Origin: Aptenodytes patagonicus
Lineage: Eukaryota > Chordata > Aves > Sphenisciformes > Spheniscidae
DNA length: 64,000 bases
Assembly: GCF_965638725.1 (NCBI RefSeq)
Contig: NC_134950.1
Coordinates: forward strand, 8,246,101 to 8,310,100
Direction of reading: 5' to 3'
The notes beneath the pieces are model-generated. The model ran no database searches. It was not told where the DNA came from and saw only the letters and a program-made list of their open reading frames with translations. A program made the translations under genes and the position numbers. The number at the start of each line of letters is the position of its first letter. Position 1 is the stretch's first letter. Below are positions 60,401 to 64,000 of this stretch, one piece after another.

Positions 60401-61044
60401 AGCAGCATAATAACCACTATTCCACATCCGCGATGCCTTCAGCTCTCCCTCCTCCATTGCTGCTTGTTTCCAACTGGCGCATCTGTTTAAAATCCCTTAA
60501 TGCTGCTGTTGCGGTTGGGCCATGCTGCAGACGTGTTGGCTGCATGGCAGATGTGCATGGGCTTGGTAGGAGCAATGTGGTGGGCCTCTCCCCTGTCCTG
60601 CTATTTTATTTCATTTTTTATTTCAGGAATCGCAATGTTTCTGAGATCTTTACTCTTCTGCCTACTTTGACGTTTCCCGCAAAGGCACTGACTGACAGGC
60701 AAACAAATGGGCGGCATGGTTGCATACGCCTTGTTCCCTTAGGAAACCAGGCTAGAAACAGAAACATCTTGGGAGCGCTGGGCGAGATCTGTGGTTTCCT
60801 CGCATTCACTTCACTAAAAACCGACACGCACTGGAGCTGCTGGTCATGCATTAGCTTACAATAGCTTCTTTTATCTCACAATGAAAGCTGTGTGTTTCAG
60901 CCACAGCAGCATTTGATTACGGTGGTTACAGCGTTAGCTAATCGCAAAGCAAAACAAGCCAATTAAGTGCCAGAGCTTTGGGTATGTCTTTTGATCCTGT
61001 TTTCTTGTTTCCTTATGTGTACATGTAAGACAGAGAAAGACTGA

Positions 61045-61310
61045 TTATACATACAAACACACATTATATATGCACTCTATTTTATGCACTACAGACTGCA
61101 CCATAGCAATATGTATATGCAAATATATATATTCATGGACATGTTCATATATGTTTTTATATATAATATTATATACAATATTATATAAATGCATGCACAT
61201 ATTATTTTCTATATGTGCATATACACATATATACATATGTACGTATACGTATGTATAGATATATACATAGGGGGGTGTGTGTGTGGGGGGGGTGTATACA
61301 CACATATATA
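61045..61310. repeat. AT- and CA-rich complex microsatellite
   Basis: The stretch is a low-complexity mix of TATA, CATA, TACG and CACA units, ending with G runs flanking TGTGTGTG (about 61,268-61,291). It includes self-complementary parts around 61,158-61,182 (ATAATATTATATACAATATT). Open frames through it are simple repeat translations, not genes. Confidence 0.9.
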
Positions 61311-63581
61311 GATGGTATTTTAAGAAGGGCCAGAACTAGAACACAGGATTCCAAGCCATACTTAAGGGATCTTATCGAGAAAGAGATCCTAGGATGGCTT
61401 CCCTACCAAGTGCCTCAATACAAACCATTTTCCCTTTTGGAAAACCGTTGTCAACTTCTTGGCTGAGGCCTCTTTTGTTATGTCCCCATGGTCTTTTTTT
61501 ACTGAGTGATGGAGTTTAAAATTTGACATTCTCAGTCTTGCAAGTGCTGAGGTCCTATTTGGGTTGAGGTGAATAGGTCAGATGTGACCTCTCCTGTCAC
61601 ATCATCCAGGCCAAAGGCAGTCACGAGGCTGAATCTTGCAAAGTGCTGGTGTCCTCAGGTTCCTTATCACCAGAGGAGCAAACAGGAGAGGTGCTTTGCA
61701 CCTGCATTGGAACATGCAGACAGAGGTCATCCTTCTTTTCTGCCACTGGAGATTTCAGGGAAGCTTCAAAAAAGAAATAGTAAAAGCTTTGAATTAAGGA
61801 ATGACCTAGTTCTATGGAAAATTGATGGGCCAAATCCTTGCGTACAAACAAAGATGCTATTGAAGTTAACAGCTTTTGAAGATATACATCATTTCTCCTA
61901 GATGTTACTACACAGGGATTGCATTATTTTCAGCCTGCTCACAAGAAACTTTAATTTATCATAACCAGAAAGATTTATATCTCCTGGGAACTAATCTAGC
62001 TTCCTCTGGGTTATCAAGATGAAGACAGACAACTTGCCAACTGAAACTAAAGCAAAATAAGTGACTGATTTAAAACAGTTGCATCATCCAAAGTTCAGCC
62101 CTGTACTGGTCCAATCTCCAGACCATGTGTCACTCAGCAGTTCTGCTGTGGCACCAGGGGTTTTGGAAGCAGATACTACAGTTCCCCATGCAGAAACACA
62201 TTTCTACTCTTCCGACTGAAGCAACAGCGAACGTGCCATGGTGCATGGGTGCTGTACTAACAATTTATTGGAGAAAAAACTGGCTCCGTCATCCTTCAGT
62301 GATGATAAATGTATTGCCTGGAAAGGTAATGAGAGTTTTTTCTTCTCTTAGGTGACGTTTGCATGTGGAACCACTTCTGCAGAAAATGTTTACATTGATG
62401 TTTACTTTAAGCAGCAACCCAGTTGCGACTGATGCACCAGAAGCTATGCCAAGGGTTGTCCTCTCCTTCTGCATCCACTCATCCACCGAGCTGATGGGAA
62501 GCCTAACACCTGTTTTCTCGTTTAGCACGTCTCCTTTCCTCTACCCCAGCCATGTAAAACAAAGGTGTGTGTCACTGGCAAGGTGGCAGTGGAAAGCAGG
62601 ACCTGCATGCTGGTAACACCATGGGGAGGAGGAGGTGGTGGTCCCCAGGCACAGACCACACCATTTCTATGTGAATAAATGGGCACATGAGGTATTTTCC
62701 TTCATCTCTCATCTGACTCTCTACATTTCATCCTTCAGCTCTGCAGAGCTAAGATAGGAGCAATATGTAATCCATGGACAAGAGGATCTATTCTGAAAAT
62801 ATGAGCTCTGGGATGGCCATTTTGGATTCAGAGCATTCAGGCTGCTCACAATCAGAGCTGGTAGAGAAACTGTGAAAATGTCCCTGTTGCAAGATACTCC
62901 AAGAGACCAAGGTGAGTCCAAGGAAAGCAGGACACAGAGGATCTTTGACCCAGCCTAGTGCAGTGAGACAGGGACTCCTTAAACAGAGATTTCAAGAGAA
63001 ACCCTTGGTTCTTCCCATTAATTTCACCATGGGGTGGGATCTGACTGAAAATGACAGAGGGTGAGTTTCTAGGACTGATCTCAGTGTCACAGAGACCTGA
63101 GTCTAGTCCCAAGGGTCACCAGCATCAAAGACTGAAGTCTAATGTTGAAAATAAAATATATAGGCCAATGCTTATTTTCCAGTTTAGACCACATTATTCA
63201 AGAAATTACGGTAACAATGTCTGAAGCTCATGTCTAAGCTACTGACAGCCATACTTTTCCTGTCATACTAGTGTACTATTTTTTCCTTTGGACAATTAAA
63301 CTGCTGGCCTAATAAATAGCAGTACCAACAGGACTGTCATTTAAGACCTGGAATCTGTGCATAGTGGAATTTCTGGCTGTCGTTAATGGATGGAGGTTTA
63401 TTAGAGTTGAAAACCCTGCTTGTTCAAGGCCTCTCCAAAACCAGTGTGGCAAAACAAGGAGATTTAACATCCTAACTCAGGAAAAAACAAATTGTGTGTT
63501 GGCAGTGGATGAAAGATTCTCCTTTTATTTTAAAACCTCTGTAAAATCAGAGCAATGGGTCAATTCCAGCATTCAGCCAAT

Positions 63582-63881
63582 TTAATTAGGGATCTCAGAG
63601 TAATCGTGGTAATGAGCCAAGTCAGCAAAGATGTCATTGGGGTTCTTGCAGTTCAGGTTGCAAAAACAAGCGTTGATCCACATGATTTTCCAGGAAAACT
63701 CAGTTCCATCTGGGCACTCAAACCTCACTTCAATAGTCTTGGACTTGTAGGGTGTGCAGCACCTGTTGTCTGTGCAGACACCACAATATTTGGGTCTATA
63801 TGGACTTTTGCTCACACATCCTGAGATAGTATAGTTCATTGGTTCATTGGCCCTGTAGACAGCCAAGCACTTCTTTCCAGG
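63582..63881 (-). CDS. CCN4: CCN4 (WISP1) last coding exon, CT cysteine-knot domain (partial gene)
   Basis: On the minus strand an acceptor (CTGATTTAG) opens an exon reading PGKKCLAVYR and continuing for 99 codons to TAA at 63,584-63,582. It contains ten cysteines spaced as in the C-terminal cysteine-knot (CT) domain of CCN proteins, with blocks PKYCGVCTDNRCCTPYKSKT and INACFCNLNCKNPNDIFADL, and ends HYHDYSEIPN. This matches human CCN4, a secreted matricellular WNT1-inducible protein, better than other CCN members by its C-terminal end. One N-glycosylation site (NYT) is visible. The other exons lie beyond the right edge. The tail-to-tail position next to NDRG1 agrees with mammalian gene order. 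Confidence 0.95.
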   Translation of the reverse strand, partial: PGKKCLAVYRANEPMNYTISGCVSKSPYRPKYCGVCTDNRCCTPYKSKTIEVRFECPDGTEFSWKIMWINACFCNLNCKNPNDIFADLAHYHDYSEIPN

Positions 63882-64000
63882 CTAAATCAGAGAAGAACAG
63901 AAAAAGAGACAGGTTAATATTAATTGCTGACACAGGTAGGACATGCAAACACTCTTCCTAATATTTAAAGGATTTTGAAGCTATTAGGAAGAATTTTACA
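63882..64000 (-). other. CCN4: CCN4 intron, partial
   Basis: Sequence upstream (on the minus strand) of the last CCN4 exon up to the window edge. The pyrimidine-rich stretch before the acceptor is visible, and the donor lies outside the window. Confidence 0.85.

Larger units (their letters stand above)
54091..63581. other. Convergent intergenic region and CCN4 3'UTR
   Basis: This region lies between the 3' ends of NDRG1 (+) and CCN4 (minus). The CCN4 3'UTR must occupy its right part, but several minus-strand AATAAA candidates exist and none can be chosen by eye. It holds a candidate minus-strand spliced unit (54,211-55,656), an A-rich run at about 56,866-56,888, a TG repeat at 57,398, an AT/CA-rich microsatellite at 61,045-61,310, and three stretches (56,750-57,000, 57,660-57,770, 60,850-60,970) with the look of conserved non-coding DNA. 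No other protein gene was recognised. Confidence 0.6.

Noticed and set aside
60247-60864. 205-codon + strand open frame between NDRG1 and CCN4
   Set aside because: It has no domain, motif or splice context, and the composition is that of random translation. It lies antisense to probable CCN4 3'UTR.
61070-61305. Tyr/Ile/Cys/His-rich open frames on both strands
   Set aside because: They are translations of the AT/CA microsatellite.
63395-63528. Minus-strand AATAAA signals 60-190 nt after the CCN4 stop codon
   Set aside because: They are possible but very close to the stop, and mammalian CCN4 has a long 3'UTR. I could not decide which of the many candidates down to 57 kb is used.
1-64000. CRISPR arrays, operons, bacterial or phage genes, tRNA and rRNA genes
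   Set aside because: The window is vertebrate nuclear DNA. No regularly spaced repeat array, cloverleaf gene or ribosomal RNA segment was seen.

Overview
The window is vertebrate nuclear DNA, most likely from a bird. It has long introns, a CpG-island promoter, CR1 LINE fragments (the typical avian and reptilian retrotransposon), and a solo LTR of a type I recall as common in neoavian genomes. The species cannot be fixed from the sequence.

Layout. Positions 1-13,480 are upstream intergenic DNA with an antisense, internally deleted CR1 copy at about 3,830-4,890. A CpG island with a TATA box lies at about 13,480-13,930 and starts NDRG1, which fills the window on the + strand to about 54,090. 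NDRG1 has one non-coding exon, a 14 kb first intron and 15 coding exons. All joined exons are in frame and give 402 codons plus stop, against 394 residues in human NDRG1. The solo LTR (20,825-21,350, flanked by a perfect 5-bp duplication) sits in intron 1. A short CR1 3' end sits in intron 4.

At the far end, on the minus strand, lies the last coding exon of CCN4 (WISP1), encoding the cysteine-knot CT domain (63,582-63,881). NDRG1 and CCN4 therefore face each other tail to tail, as in mammals. The roughly 9.5 kb between them holds CCN4 3'UTR of unknown extent, a candidate minus-strand spliced transcript that I do not recognise (54,211-55,656), and several stretches that look like conserved non-coding DNA.

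Points most worth a second look: a GC-AG intron in NDRG1 (intron 3) with a 20-T run and a perfect 11-bp hairpin just downstream; a fourth SGK1-type decapeptide repeat in the NDRG1 tail that keeps the SGK1 threonine but has lost the GSK3-type serine; the unrecognised minus-strand unit whose reading frame stays open across a predicted splice junction; and G-quadruplex-capable tracts just after the NDRG1 first exon and in intron 11. I found no wholly new multi-gene system. This is mainly an ordinary, well-preserved vertebrate locus.
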